The notes: generated from the sequence alone by a model not told the origin. 64,000 nucleotides of DNA from Alloacidobacterium dinghuense (GCF_014274465.1 NZ_CP060394.1:5890001-5954000); one strand, 5' to 3'. Shown: positions 53,385 through 63,194, counted from the first letter of the stretch. Translations and numbers: made by a program.

Positions 53385-55076
53385 TTAGACGGTGGCCAGC
53401 GGAGTGTCAGCAATCACCACCTGATTCCGACCGCCATGTTTTGCCAGATAAAGCGCGCGGTCGGCTGCGCGCAACATTTCTTCCAGCGTGGTACCCGACT
53501 GCGGATATGTGGCTACCCCGACGGAAATGGTGATTTCGCGCAAGGCCTCGCTGCGGAATCGGACCCTGAGTTCACTTACGCGCTGTCGAATATTCTCAGC
53601 GCGCTCCAGTGCGGATTCCTGCGAAGTTTCCGGCAGGATGATGACGAATTCCTCACCGCCGTAACGGCAGATGATGTCTTCGGCCCTGACAGATTGGCGG
53701 AAGGTTTCGGCAACTTCGCGCAGGATGCAGTCCCCGGCTTCGTGCCCGTAGGTGTCGTTGAATTTCTTGAAGTGGTCAACATCGAGCATCAGGATGGAGA
53801 TGTCGGTCTGGTTTCTTGCCGCGCGGCGTACTTCGCGATCGAGCGAGATTTCCATGAAATGACGGTTGTAGAGATTGGTGAGGCCGTCGCGGATCGATTG
53901 ATGTTCCAGGCGTGCGCGCAAATTCAATCCGGCGATAGACATGGACGCGATTTCCGCCAGTTCTTCCAGATTGTCTAGATTCGCTCTAACATCAATCCCG
54001 ACCAGCACTGTCGGGCACTCTATGTAGAGGACGCCAAGCGTATCTCCATGCGCCGCCAATGGAATGCACAAGTAGTTCTCTGGAGAAGCACCGACGAAGT
54101 GAGCGCAATGAACCTCGGATTGTCCAGGCTTTCTCCACCTGAGTGTGCCGGATCGGAGACCGCAACATGCGTCGACGGGAAAGCCATCCAGCAATTTTGT
54201 TTCACCCTGCGACTCTGAAACGATCTCCACCATGTGGCGCGAATTGTTGATCATGAGGAGCGCAGCATGCACGGAAGGTAGTAGTTGCTTGGTGTAGCGA
54301 ACGACTGCCTCATGCGCCTGCGTCGGTCTTGTGCAAAGCTGTAGTTCCTCGCGGGCGGCGGTCAGCAGGGTCGATTCAGAAGCTCGTTTTTGCAGGGTCA
54401 GCACTGTGACTTCGAGTTGGGAATTTGCGTTAATTACCTGCTGGTCCAGCCTTCGACGACGTCTCGCGTCACGCACGAGGAAGGCGAATAGGGCGATGAC
54501 TACTGCGAGCGAGACAACCAGAAAGCCAGCGCCAGCGAGCAGGCTGCGATAGATGCTTTTCTGAGATTCTTCGGTTCGTTGACTGAGGAGGGTTCGTTCC
54601 GATTCCTGCATTCTGCTGGCATCGTCACGGCACTCGAAGACCTTGTTGTGAGGACTCACGCCCTGTGGCAGAGCTTCATTTATCTGCTGTTTAAGGCCCA
54701 AGACGCAGTTGTCGAGTTCGCGTGCTCGCGCCACTTGCGCCGCATTATCCTTTACCAGCTCAACGAGGTGTACGAGGCCGGCATCCAGCGCAATTGCATT
54801 GGCTTGAGCGACAGAGATGTCCTCTTCATTTTTCTCCAAAATGTAGAGGCGGCTGGAAAGGTCGATGCGGTCGAGCCGTTGCGAGGTCAGCTGCAGAGTG
54901 CTCAGCACCTCCTGAGAATGGTCCCGCCAATCGCGTGAGGCTACCAGGTGCTGGGTAGTGTTGTAAACGAAGAAGGCTGAAGCGCAGATAAAGAAGATAG
55001 CGCCTGTCGCGGCGAGCAGCAACAAAGGAACTGTGTGGTCCTTAGTGTTTACCGTAGATGGAACTGGTGTATCCAC
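53385..55076 (-). CDS. Diguanylate cyclase with CHASE3-like and GAF domains (copy 1)
   Basis: A 563-residue membrane cyclase producing c-di-GMP. Two helices (~17-38, ~179-201) bracket a periplasmic CHASE3-like four-helix sensor; a GAF domain covers ~235-385, and the GGDEF domain ~395-555. The active site is GGEEF 473-477 (RYGGEEF). The inhibitory I-site RxxD is present as RAED 464-467, five residues before. The GAF carries a conserved cysteine/histidine cluster (DACCGLR at 302-308, then CAHF at 324-327) that may bind a metal or redox cofactor. Its paralogue lies directly upstream on the same strand. Confidence 0.94.
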   Translation of the reverse strand: MDTPVPSTVNTKDHTVPLLLLAATGAIFFICASAFFVYNTTQHLVASRDWRDHSQEVLSTLQLTSQRLDRIDLSSRLYILEKNEEDISVAQANAIALDAGLVHLVELVKDNAAQVARARELDNCVLGLKQQINEALPQGVSPHNKVFECRDDASRMQESERTLLSQRTEESQKSIYRSLLAGAGFLVVSLAVVIALFAFLVRDARRRRRLDQQVINANSQLEVTVLTLQKRASESTLLTAAREELQLCTRPTQAHEAVVRYTKQLLPSVHAALLMINNSRHMVEIVSESQGETKLLDGFPVDACCGLRSGTLRWRKPGQSEVHCAHFVGASPENYLCIPLAAHGDTLGVLYIECPTVLVGIDVRANLDNLEELAEIASMSIAGLNLRARLEHQSIRDGLTNLYNRHFMEISLDREVRRAARNQTDISILMLDVDHFKKFNDTYGHEAGDCILREVAETFRQSVRAEDIICRYGGEEFVIILPETSQESALERAENIRQRVSELRVRFRSEALREITISVGVATYPQSGTTLEEMLRAADRALYLAKHGGRNQVVIADTPLATV

Positions 55077-55335
55077 TCAATTATTGAAGATATCGGCATC
55101 AAATCCCGGATGCAGAGCCAAGGATCTAAAGTTATCCAGTGTAGAGAGTGGATCAAGTGTACCGCAAGGGTCGCTGGCATCAAAAGCTAAATTGACAGCA
55201 ATAAAACGGTTTTCTTTCTATAGTAATAGCCCGTACTGAGGGTGAGTTTCCACCTTCTTAAGCTCCTTTGCTGACAGATTGCACTTATAAACTAGGCGGC
55301 AAGAGAAGTTAGGAGTACTTTGGCAGATCGATTTC
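55077..55335. other. Gap between the two cyclase genes
   Basis: About 260 bp, more A+T-rich than its sides, with no supported gene. It probably contains the promoter of the downstream cyclase; a separate promoter would let the paralogues be expressed independently. Confidence 0.4.
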
Positions 55336-57030
55336 TCAGACTGTGATCGGAGAACTGGCTGCCTGAACGCGGTTACGTCCGCTTTCCTTCGCGTTATACA
55401 GGGCGCGGTCGGCCGAGTGGACTAGTTCCTCGACCGCCTGACCGGCCTGCGGGAATGTCGACACCCCGATGGAAATGGTTACTTCTTTCGTTGCTTCTCC
55501 GGGAAAGTCGAGGCGCAACTTGCTCACGCGCTGGCGAATGTCTTCCGCGCGCCAGAATGAAGCCTCGGCTCCCATGCCGGGCAGAATGACAAGAAACTCC
55601 TCGCCTCCGTAGCGGCAGACAATGTCTTCCGTGCGTACGGCGTCGCGCAGAATTTCAGCCACTTTTCGCAGGATCTGGTCGCCCGCTTCGTGGCCAAACG
55701 TGTCATTGAATCGCTTGAAGTGGTCGATGTCGAGCATCAGCAGCGAAAGGTCGCCCTTTCTCCTTGCGGCCAATCGCAGTTCGCGGTCGAGGGAGATTTC
55801 CATGAATCGACGGTTGAAAAGATTCGTCAGTCCGTCACGAATGGACTCGCTTTCAAAGCGCTCGATCAGATTGAGACCGGCAATCCACATGGAACTCATT
55901 TCCGCCAGCCGTTGCAGGATATTCAAATGGGCATCAAGCTTATCCGAATCGCACTTTTCGGGACATTCAATATAGAAAATGCCCAAAGCTTGTCCGTGCG
56001 CTGCCATCGGCAGACAGAGATAGTCCTGAGGAGGGTTTCCAAGAAAATGCGCGCAGTCGACCTCGGAATTGCCGGGCTTGCGGTGACGTGCGCGAGCCCC
56101 GCGGAGTGAGCAGCAGGCGTCAAGCGGGACCCCGTCCATAAGCTGAGCCTGATGGTCGGACGTAGTGGCAAGATCGAGCAGTTGTCGTGAGTGATTGACC
56201 GTGAACAGCGTGATTTTCGCAGCGGGTAAAACCTGTGCGACGTAACGCTGGGCAGTTCGATATCCTTCAGCCGGAGTCGCGCATAGCTGTAATTCTCCCC
56301 GCAGGGAAGTCAGCAAATTAGTTTCTGTTGCTTGGCTTTCGAGGGTTTTCACCGTGACCTTGAGGCGGTCATTGGTATCTGAGATTTGCTTTTCCATCTC
56401 GATCCGCTTACTAGCATCCCGCAGGAGAATACCAAAGAGAATGAGGACGACGGTGAGCGACACCAGCAGAAAGACAACCCCTGCGATCAGGTTTTGGTAG
56501 GTAATCTGCTGCGCCTCGGAAATACGCTGCTTCAGCAGAATGGCCTCCTGCAGCTGCATTTGGCTAATGATGTCGCGACACTCCAGTACCTTTCGAGTCA
56601 TACTCATTCTGTCTGCCTCGGTGCTCTGTTGAAGTTGTGCAAAGAATTGTTTCTTCAGTTCCTGCACGCAGCTATCGGCATTCTGCGCGCGGCTACGCTG
56701 ACCGGGATCCCTCACCAGATTCCGGAGCTGCTCCATGTCCGTGTCCAGTGAAACTCCAGTTGCCCGAACTGTATTCAGATCGTCTTGATTCCTCGCGGTC
56801 AGATATAGGCGGCTCAGGTAGTCGCCTCGTTCCATCTGTCGCGCCGTCAACTCCAGTAAACTCAGCACTTCCCGCGAATGTCTCTCCAGTTCGTGGGACC
56901 CGAGCAGACGTAGTGTGTTCCTGTAAAAAATGGCTGCGGCTGTGCACGTGAACAGTAATGCCCCGAGGGCGCCAAGCATGAGCAGAGGTATAGTACGACT
57001 TCTTGCACTCAGCGCAGATAGGGGCTTCAT
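55336..57030 (-). CDS. Diguanylate cyclase with CHASE3-like and GAF domains (copy 2)
   Basis: About 564 residues from ATG 57030 (MKPLSALSARSRTIPLLML), chosen to match the N-terminus of the neighbouring paralogue; a GTG at 57069 is possible. Domain order is identical: helix, CHASE3-like sensor, helix (IAGVVFLLVSLTVVLILFGIL), GAF with DACCSLRGARARHRKPG and CAHF, then GGDEF with RYGGEEF and an I-site RTED. Sequence identity to copy 1 is moderate across all domains, with the sensor most divergent. A tandem duplication is the simplest origin. Both appear catalytically intact. Confidence 0.94.
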   Translation of the reverse strand: MKPLSALSARSRTIPLLMLGALGALLFTCTAAAIFYRNTLRLLGSHELERHSREVLSLLELTARQMERGDYLSRLYLTARNQDDLNTVRATGVSLDTDMEQLRNLVRDPGQRSRAQNADSCVQELKKQFFAQLQQSTEADRMSMTRKVLECRDIISQMQLQEAILLKQRISEAQQITYQNLIAGVVFLLVSLTVVLILFGILLRDASKRIEMEKQISDTNDRLKVTVKTLESQATETNLLTSLRGELQLCATPAEGYRTAQRYVAQVLPAAKITLFTVNHSRQLLDLATTSDHQAQLMDGVPLDACCSLRGARARHRKPGNSEVDCAHFLGNPPQDYLCLPMAAHGQALGIFYIECPEKCDSDKLDAHLNILQRLAEMSSMWIAGLNLIERFESESIRDGLTNLFNRRFMEISLDRELRLAARRKGDLSLLMLDIDHFKRFNDTFGHEAGDQILRKVAEILRDAVRTEDIVCRYGGEEFLVILPGMGAEASFWRAEDIRQRVSKLRLDFPGEATKEVTISIGVSTFPQAGQAVEELVHSADRALYNAKESGRNRVQAASSPITV

Positions 57031-57151
57031 ACCCAAGAGCGGCGCACCGATGCGAGAAGTGTACAGCACAAGGTATGAGGCAAGAACGAGTTTCGTTGAG
57101 AGTCTCTAAGGTATAAGTTGTATTTTGCCTGCTACACTAAAAAGTTTTGTT

Positions 57152-58111
57152 ATGACGGATTCAACTACACTCCAACCTGCCCGTTCTTTGCGTGTTGCCG
57201 AGAGCATTGTTGAGCTCATGGGACAGACGCCCATGCTGCACCTGTGTCGTCTCACAACACCCCAGATGGCTGATGTCTACGCCAAGCTTGAGTTCCTCAA
57301 TCCTGGCGGCAGTGTGAAGGATCGCGCCGCCCTTGGGATGATCCTTGATGCAGAAGCGCGCGGCATTTTGAAGCCGGGTTCGACAATTGTCGAGGCTACG
57401 GCGGGAAATACCGGCGTGGGGCTTGCGCTTGTCGGCGTGAATCGGGGATATAGGGTCATGCTCTTTGTTCCCGAAGGCTTTGCCGAGGAAAAATGCATTC
57501 TGATGCGTGGTTTTGGCGCGACGGTTGAGCGCACGCCTGAAGCCGAGGGTATGCGCGGAGCGATTCAGCGTGCGCTTGAATTCGCGAAGAGCGGCGAGAA
57601 TATCTTTCCCGCCCTGCAGTTCGATAATCAGGCGAATCCGCGATTTCATTACGAGACAACCGCGCGGGAGTTGTGGGAACAGATGGAGGGCCGGGTTGAT
57701 GCCTTTATTGCGGGAGTGGGCACCGGCGGTACCTTTACTGGCGTTGCACGGTTTCTGAAAGAGAAGGATCGCAACATTCTCACTGTTGCGATTGAGACGG
57801 AAGGCTCTGTGCTGCAGGGTGGCGAGCCGGGACCGCATAAGGTGGAAGGCATCGGCGCGTCTTTTATTCCCAGAACATTCGATTCTGAAGTTGCGGACGA
57901 GATCGTGCGCGTTACGGATGTGGATGCTTTTACGATGGTCAATCGCCTCGCGTTGGAAGAAGGCGTGCTCGCCGGATCGAGCGCGGGCGCGATGGTGCAC
58001 GCGGCAATCGATGTTGCTGCAAAGCTGGGACCGGGCAAGCGCGTTGCGACACTGATTCCCGATTCGGCGGAACGCTACCTCTCGAAGAAGATTTTTGAAG
58101 GTGGGCTGTAG
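57152..58111 (+). CDS. Cysteine synthase / cystathionine beta-synthase family PLP enzyme
   Basis: A 319-residue fold-type II PLP enzyme, ATG 57152. The PLP lysine is in NPGGSVKDRAALGM near residue 50, the substrate loop TAGNTGVGLALVG near 85, and the phosphate-binding GVGTGGTFTGVARFLK near 188. The C-terminus is intact without a CBS regulatory domain. Neighbouring transsulfuration genes favour cystathionine beta-synthase activity (serine or O-acetylserine plus homocysteine), but cysteine synthase cannot be excluded. First gene of a three-gene set. Confidence 0.93.
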   Translation: MTDSTTLQPARSLRVAESIVELMGQTPMLHLCRLTTPQMADVYAKLEFLNPGGSVKDRAALGMILDAEARGILKPGSTIVEATAGNTGVGLALVGVNRGYRVMLFVPEGFAEEKCILMRGFGATVERTPEAEGMRGAIQRALEFAKSGENIFPALQFDNQANPRFHYETTARELWEQMEGRVDAFIAGVGTGGTFTGVARFLKEKDRNILTVAIETEGSVLQGGEPGPHKVEGIGASFIPRTFDSEVADEIVRVTDVDAFTMVNRLALEEGVLAGSSAGAMVHAAIDVAAKLGPGKRVATLIPDSAERYLSKKIFEGGL

Positions 58112-58185
58112 CAGAGCCTGCCTGTCTCTGATAGCCTTTGCGGGCTTAACAATCAGCGAAAACAAGTGTGCAGGAGCACAAACGA

Positions 58186-59340
58186 ATGACGAAATCGAAT
58201 CATGGATTCTCGACCCGCGCTATTCACGATGGACAGGCGGCTGATCCGCTGACAGGCGCGGTCAATGTGCCAATCTATCTCTCTTCTACTTATCAACAGG
58301 AAGAAATAGGCAGGCACAAAGGATATGAGTATGCGCGAGTCTCGAATCCCACGCGCGATGCGCTGGAGACGAATCTCGCATCGCTCGAAGGCGGCTCAAG
58401 CGCGCACGTTTTTGCGAGCGGCATGGCAGCCATCATGGCGATGGTTACGATGCTGAAGTCTGGCGATCATGTCATTTGTGGTGAAAATGTCTACGGCGGG
58501 ACAGCGCGCCTCTTCAACCAGATCGTTGTGAACTACGGGATCGAGTTTACCTATGTCGATACGTCGGATGTCGAAGCTGTGCGTCGAGCGATCAAGCCAG
58601 AGACGAAGCTGGTACATATTGAGACGCCAACGAATCCGATCATGACCATAACGGACATCCGCGCCGTTGCGGAGATCTGCCATGCACACAAGATTGAGTT
58701 GAGCGTCGACAACACGTTTATGTCGCCGTACTTCCAGCGGCCCATCGAACTTGGTGCCGACATCGTAATGCATTCGACGACCAAGTTTCTTAATGGCCAT
58801 AGTGATGGTCTTGGCGGCGTGCTTGTCGGAACGACTCCAAAGCACAAGGAGCAATTTGCCTTTGTGCAGAAATGCACGGGTGGCATTCTCTCGCCATTTG
58901 AGTGCTGGCTGATATTGCGTGGTGTTAAGACGCTGGCCGTTCGCATGGAGCAGCACGATGAGAGCGGGCGCAAGGTTGCGGCCTATCTCACGCAGCACAA
59001 GAAGGTGAAGCAGGTTTTCTATCCGGGCTTGCCGGAGCATCCGCAGCACGCACTCGCAAAGAAACAGATGACTGGTTTCGGATCGATGATCTCGTTTGAA
59101 ACCGGATCGCTCGAAAAAGCGAACACGCTGCTCAAGAGCGTTCACGTTTGCACATTAGGCGAATCGCTGGGTGGGGTAGAGACGCTTATCTCGCATCCGG
59201 CCACGATGACGCATGCTGCGGTTGGGGAGCAGGAGCGGGCGAGACTCGGCATCACCGATGGTCTGGTGCGCTTGTCTGTTGGTATTGAAGACGTTGACGA
59301 TCTGCTTGCCGATCTCGATCAGGCACTGGCGACGTTGTGA
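58186..59340 (+). CDS. Cystathionine gamma-synthase/lyase family PLP enzyme
   Basis: A 384-residue fold-type I Cys/Met metabolism enzyme, ATG 58186 after AGGAG. N-terminus STRAIHDGQAADPLTGAVNVPIYLSSTYQQE, YEYARVSNPTRDALE, ASGMAAIMAMVTMLKSGDH, the PLP lysine in MHSTTKFLNGHSDGLGG near residue 200, and ESLGGVETLISHPATMTHA near 327 are family marks. The gamma-lyase versus gamma-synthase choice is unclear from sequence; the partner gene upstream suggests reverse transsulfuration from homocysteine to cysteine. The stop TGA overlaps the next GTG start. Confidence 0.94.
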   Translation: MTKSNHGFSTRAIHDGQAADPLTGAVNVPIYLSSTYQQEEIGRHKGYEYARVSNPTRDALETNLASLEGGSSAHVFASGMAAIMAMVTMLKSGDHVICGENVYGGTARLFNQIVVNYGIEFTYVDTSDVEAVRRAIKPETKLVHIETPTNPIMTITDIRAVAEICHAHKIELSVDNTFMSPYFQRPIELGADIVMHSTTKFLNGHSDGLGGVLVGTTPKHKEQFAFVQKCTGGILSPFECWLILRGVKTLAVRMEQHDESGRKVAAYLTQHKKVKQVFYPGLPEHPQHALAKKQMTGFGSMISFETGSLEKANTLLKSVHVCTLGESLGGVETLISHPATMTHAAVGEQERARLGITDGLVRLSVGIEDVDDLLADLDQALATL

Positions 59341-60035
59341 GGAAGGTCCTTGTCTCCTGGAGCAGCGGTAAAGACAGTGCATGGGCGCTCCACCAACTAC
59401 GGCAGGCAGGCGAATATGAAATTGCCGGGCTGCTGACGACGGTAAACGCTGCCTTCGATCGCGTGGCCATGCACGGGACGCGCCGCGAGATTCTTGAAGC
59501 ACAGGCCGATGCAGTGGGGGTGGCGCTGTGGACCGTTCCGCTGCCATGGCATTGTTCCAACGCAGAATACGAAGCTGCGATGAGTGATGCTTGCCGGCGC
59601 GCGGTCGTTGAAGGAATTGAGGCAATCGCTTTCGGCGATCTGTTTCTTGAGGACGTGCGCCGCTATCGCGAAGAGCGCCTCGCAGGCACTGGGCTCGCGC
59701 CGATTTTTCCGTTATGGGGTATGAATACGGTTGCGCTGGTGCGAACTATGCTTCATGCGGGAGTGAGAGCACGCATCGTTTGTGTCGATCCGAAGAAGCT
59801 GCCGCGAGAATTCGCGGGGCGCGATCTCGACGAATCTCTGTTGGAACAGTTTTCGCCAGATATCGATCCGTGTGCGGAGAATGGTGAGTTTCATACCTGT
59901 GCTTACGCTGGTCCCATGTTCCATAAGCCGATTGCAATTGAGAGTGGGGACGTGGTGGAACGGGATGGATTTGTTTTTGCGGATGTGAAGCTGGCTCCGG
60001 AAGCCGTGGGAGCATCCGGAGCCAGCGGTCGTTAG
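59337..60035 (+). CDS. Dph6-related ATP pyrophosphatase
   Basis: A 232-residue PP-loop ATPase of the diphthine-ammonia ligase-like group. The PP-loop is SWSSGKDSAWAL near residues 7-18; GLLTTVNAAFDRVAMHGTRREILEAQADA and FGDLFLEDVRRYREERLAGTGLAPIFPLWG are the characteristic later blocks. Bacteria have no diphthamide, so the enzyme must adenylate and amidate or thiolate something else. It begins with GTG 59337, which overlaps the preceding stop by four bases (GTGA), tying it translationally to the transsulfuration genes. Confidence 0.9.
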   Translation: MRKVLVSWSSGKDSAWALHQLRQAGEYEIAGLLTTVNAAFDRVAMHGTRREILEAQADAVGVALWTVPLPWHCSNAEYEAAMSDACRRAVVEGIEAIAFGDLFLEDVRRYREERLAGTGLAPIFPLWGMNTVALVRTMLHAGVRARIVCVDPKKLPREFAGRDLDESLLEQFSPDIDPCAENGEFHTCAYAGPMFHKPIAIESGDVVERDGFVFADVKLAPEAVGASGASGR

Positions 60036-60310
60036 CGGCGACCGTAGTAATAGGGATGATAGTAGTGCGCATGATAGTAAGGCCGCCCGTAATAGGGGTG
60101 ATAGTAGCTGCGATACGCCCAGCGTCCCGGCACCCAAACCGCGCCAGCATAGTAGCCAGGGGTCCAAATGTAACCTGGTCCCGGGCAAGGTATTGCATAC
60201 ACCGCAGCAGGGCCGACGCGGACTGCAACCCCAACCTGCGCATGAGCAGCCGCAGTGGTAAATAAAGCACCAACGGCAAGGGCAAGAGTGTAAAGTGCGC
60301 GTTTCATCAT
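60032..60310 (-). CDS. Secreted WXXGXW-repeat small protein
   Basis: A 92-residue protein from ATG 60310 (GAGAGGA upstream; a second Met follows at once). The signal peptide is RALYTLALAVGALFTTAAAHAQ. The mature part has GYIWTPGYYAGAVWVPGRW (the WxxGxW repeat pattern, two units) and a tail rich in Tyr, His and Pro (YYHPYYGRPYYHAHYYHPYYY). Such proteins are common in the outer envelope; the histidines could bind metals. Its stop overlaps the convergent Dph6-type gene by the four bases TTAG. Confidence 0.82.
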   Translation of the reverse strand: MMKRALYTLALAVGALFTTAAAHAQVGVAVRVGPAAVYAIPCPGPGYIWTPGYYAGAVWVPGRWAYRSYYHPYYGRPYYHAHYYHPYYYGRR

Positions 60311-60506
60311 GTTCATCCTCTCAGCGTTTCGGCTTCGTTTTTGTCTGCGAGCCTGAACGCTCATTCTTTCCATCAGTGTGAACAGCAGTTGCGGATAAAT
60401 GTTGCGCGGACTTTGCACAGCCGCAGCATTGCGGCGAGTAAGTAACTGCATCGTTCCTGCGCATTTGTGCAGCGCGCTGCTACAGTAATCAGAGCGTTCT
60501 GAAACT

Positions 60507-61877
60507 ATGTTTGCAAAAGCACAGAGGGTGCACTTTATCGGGATTGGTGGAATCGGCATGAGCGGGATAGCCGAGATCCTGCTGAATCTCGGCTATGCGG
60601 TTTCGGGTTCCGATCTGCGCCGGTCTTCCATCACCGACCGCCTTGCGTCGCTTGGGGCCATCGTCTTTGAAGGTCATGCGGCAGCCAATGTGGTTGGCTC
60701 TGGCGTTGTCGTCACCAGCTCTGCCGTAAATGAGCATAACCCGGAAGTCATCGAAGCAAGATCGCGTAAGATTCCCGTGATCCAACGCGCTGAGATGCTC
60801 GCAGAGCTGATGCGCTTGAAGTACGGCATCGCCATCGCTGGCATGCATGGCAAGACAACCACAACATCGATGATTGCGACTGTTCTCGCGGCGGGGAATC
60901 TTGATCCTACGGTTGTGGTTGGGGGCAGGGTCGATGCTCTCGGTTCCAACGCGCGTCTTGGCAAGTCGCAGTACCTGGTTGCGGAGGCAGACGAGAGCGA
61001 TCGCTCCTTTCTGAAGCTGTCGCCGATTCTCGCGGTTGTCACCAATCTTGATCGCGAACACATGGACTGCTATCGCGACATGGCGGACGTGGAAGATGCT
61101 TTTGTGGAGTTCATGGACCGCGTCCCCTTTTATGGGAGTTGTGTCGCGTGTATCGACAACGAGCAACTAGCTGGAATTCTGCCGCGCGTGCGTCGCCGTG
61201 TTTTTACTTATGGGACGACATCCAAGGCAGACTTTATTACGCGCATGCTGCCTCCGTGCGATGAAGCGCGCGCACGATTTGAAGTTGCCGCAAATGGTCA
61301 GGTTTTCGGGCCATTTTCGCTGCATGTTCCCGGACGGCACAACGTGCTGAATGCAACGGCTGCAGTCGCTATTGCCGCGCAGTTGGAAATTGCTCCGGAA
61401 GCCATGGCACGAGGGTTGGATTCATTTCGAGGCGTGGATCGGCGTTTTCAGCTGAAGGGTTGCGAGCGCGGTGTTGCTGTGATTGATGACTACGGCCATC
61501 ATCCGACGGAAATTCGGGCCACTCTGCATGCGGCGCGCGAGTGTAATTATCGCCAGGTTCACGTCATCTTCCAGCCGCACCGTTATTCGCGGACGCGCGA
61601 TCTCATGGAAGAATTTCTAAGCGCTTTTGAAGAGGCCAATACGGTGGAGATGCTCGACATCTATGCCGCGAGCGAAGAGCCGATTGCGGGTGTCACGAGT
61701 AAGGCGCTGGTTGAAAAGATGCACCAGGACGGTGTCGAATATGCTGCCAACACGGAAGAGGCAATCCAACGCGTGGTGGAGCGCGCCAGCAAAGGAGATG
61801 TGATCTTTACGCTGGGCGCAGGCAATGTCTCCCAACTTGCTCCGCAGGTCCTTGAGAGACTGAAATCAGGCAGTTAG
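60507..61877 (+). CDS. murC: UDP-N-acetylmuramate--L-alanine ligase
   Basis: A 456-residue Mur ligase that adds L-Ala to UDP-MurNAc in peptidoglycan synthesis. UDP-binding FIGIGGIGMSGIAEILL near residue 10, ATP P-loop GMHGKTTTTSMIATVL near 111, ADESDRSFLKLSP, TNLDREHMDCY, GRHNVLNATAAVAIA and IDDYGHHPTEIRATL are all intact. It is found apart from the dcw cluster, between an envelope protein and a hopanoid-type glycosyltransferase. Confidence 0.97.
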   Translation: MFAKAQRVHFIGIGGIGMSGIAEILLNLGYAVSGSDLRRSSITDRLASLGAIVFEGHAAANVVGSGVVVTSSAVNEHNPEVIEARSRKIPVIQRAEMLAELMRLKYGIAIAGMHGKTTTTSMIATVLAAGNLDPTVVVGGRVDALGSNARLGKSQYLVAEADESDRSFLKLSPILAVVTNLDREHMDCYRDMADVEDAFVEFMDRVPFYGSCVACIDNEQLAGILPRVRRRVFTYGTTSKADFITRMLPPCDEARARFEVAANGQVFGPFSLHVPGRHNVLNATAAVAIAAQLEIAPEAMARGLDSFRGVDRRFQLKGCERGVAVIDDYGHHPTEIRATLHAARECNYRQVHVIFQPHRYSRTRDLMEEFLSAFEEANTVEMLDIYAASEEPIAGVTSKALVEKMHQDGVEYAANTEEAIQRVVERASKGDVIFTLGAGNVSQLAPQVLERLKSGS

Positions 61878-61913
61878 CGAGAACAGCTCAGCGATACGAT
61901 ATTCTGATAGATA

Positions 61914-63164
61914 GTGATTTCTGCACGAATTCTCGCAGTTCTGATGGGTGTTGGCATTCTCGGCCTCGTCAGTTCCACCGTCTTCCAGGGCCTCGTCTTT
62001 GCGGGTGCCTACCGTTTTGTGATGGCACGGCGGAGGCATCGCATGATGGCGCAGGTCCCTTATCAGCCGTTTGTGAGCCTGTTGAAGCCGCTGCATGGCA
62101 ACGAGCCGAATCTTGACGCGCACATCACCAGCTTTTTCGAACAGCACTACGGCAATTTTGAAATCTTGTTCTGTGCACGCCACGCCAACGATGCAGGCCT
62201 GCAGACTGCACGCAAGGTCGCTGCTCGTTATCCTTCCGTTCCGGTCAAATTCTTAACGACCGGCGAGCCCTCGTACATCAATGCCAAAGTGTCGTCGCTG
62301 GAGAAGATGGCAGCCGCAGCGACGTCAGACATTTTCATCATCAGCGATAGCGATGTGCGAGTGACGCCGAACTATATTCGCGAAGTTGTTGCTCCATTTG
62401 TGAATGCGAAAGTTGGAGCGGTCACTTGTCTCTATCGCGGTGTGGCTGACGAAGGCGTCTGGTCGGAGCTCGAAGCTGCGGGTATGTCCATCGAAATGAC
62501 TTCAGGCGTGCTGGTCGCGAACATGATGGAGGGCATGCAATTCACATTGGGTCCGACGATGGCCGTGCGACGCAGTTGCGTCAATGAGATGGGTGGGTTC
62601 GGCTATTTGGGACCGTACTGCGCGGACGATTTTATTCTGGGCAATCAGGTCGCGGCTCATGGACATGAAGTCGTCCTCTCGGATCACGTGATCGACCACA
62701 TCGTTTTGAATCTGAGCTTTGCTGCATCGGTGAAGCATCAGGTTCGCTGGATGAAGTCGACGCGCTTTTCGCGCCCCAAAGGACACTTTGGAACGTCGCT
62801 GACGTTTGCTGTGCCTTTTGGATTGCTCGCCGGTTTCGCGGCGTTGGCCCTGCACATGCCACGTTTGGCATTAGCGTTCGTCGTTTACAGCGTGGTGGCG
62901 CGCGTGATGCTGGCGGCAGTCGTGGGCAAGACCGTAGTTGAGGAGCGTCATCTGCTGCGAACAAGTCTGCTCTATCCGCTGCGCGACCTGCTTGGATTCT
63001 TCTACTGGGCGGCGAGCTATGCGAGCAGTCACATATTGTGGCGTGGGCGCGTGTATCGCCTGGCTGAGGGCGGCCTGATGCTGCCGAGTCAGATCGAGGG
63101 CGACGAGCCAATGAAACGGTCGGCTGATAAAACGGTCGGCGAAGAACCGCTCAGGGGTCGCTGA
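61914..63164 (+). CDS. hpnI: HpnI-like hopanoid glycosyltransferase (ceramide-glucosyltransferase type, GT21)
   Basis: A 416-residue membrane GT, GTG 61914. N-terminal helix ~8-30, then PFVSLLKPLHGNEPNLDAHITSFFEQHYGNFEILFCARHANDA, the DSDVRV motif near residue 145, CADDFILGNQVAAHGHEV and the QVRW (QxxRW-type) site near 275. Helices near 290-390 close the protein. The family adds N-acetylglucosamine to bacteriohopanetetrol in Acidobacteria, or glucose to ceramide elsewhere. It follows murC by 36 bp. The symbol is by family resemblance. Confidence 0.83.
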   Translation: MISARILAVLMGVGILGLVSSTVFQGLVFAGAYRFVMARRRHRMMAQVPYQPFVSLLKPLHGNEPNLDAHITSFFEQHYGNFEILFCARHANDAGLQTARKVAARYPSVPVKFLTTGEPSYINAKVSSLEKMAAAATSDIFIISDSDVRVTPNYIREVVAPFVNAKVGAVTCLYRGVADEGVWSELEAAGMSIEMTSGVLVANMMEGMQFTLGPTMAVRRSCVNEMGGFGYLGPYCADDFILGNQVAAHGHEVVLSDHVIDHIVLNLSFAASVKHQVRWMKSTRFSRPKGHFGTSLTFAVPFGLLAGFAALALHMPRLALAFVVYSVVARVMLAAVVGKTVVEERHLLRTSLLYPLRDLLGFFYWAASYASSHILWRGRVYRLAEGGLMLPSQIEGDEPMKRSADKTVGEEPLRGR

Positions 63165-63194
63165 ACGATTCTCTACTGACCGCTCCTTAGCAGC

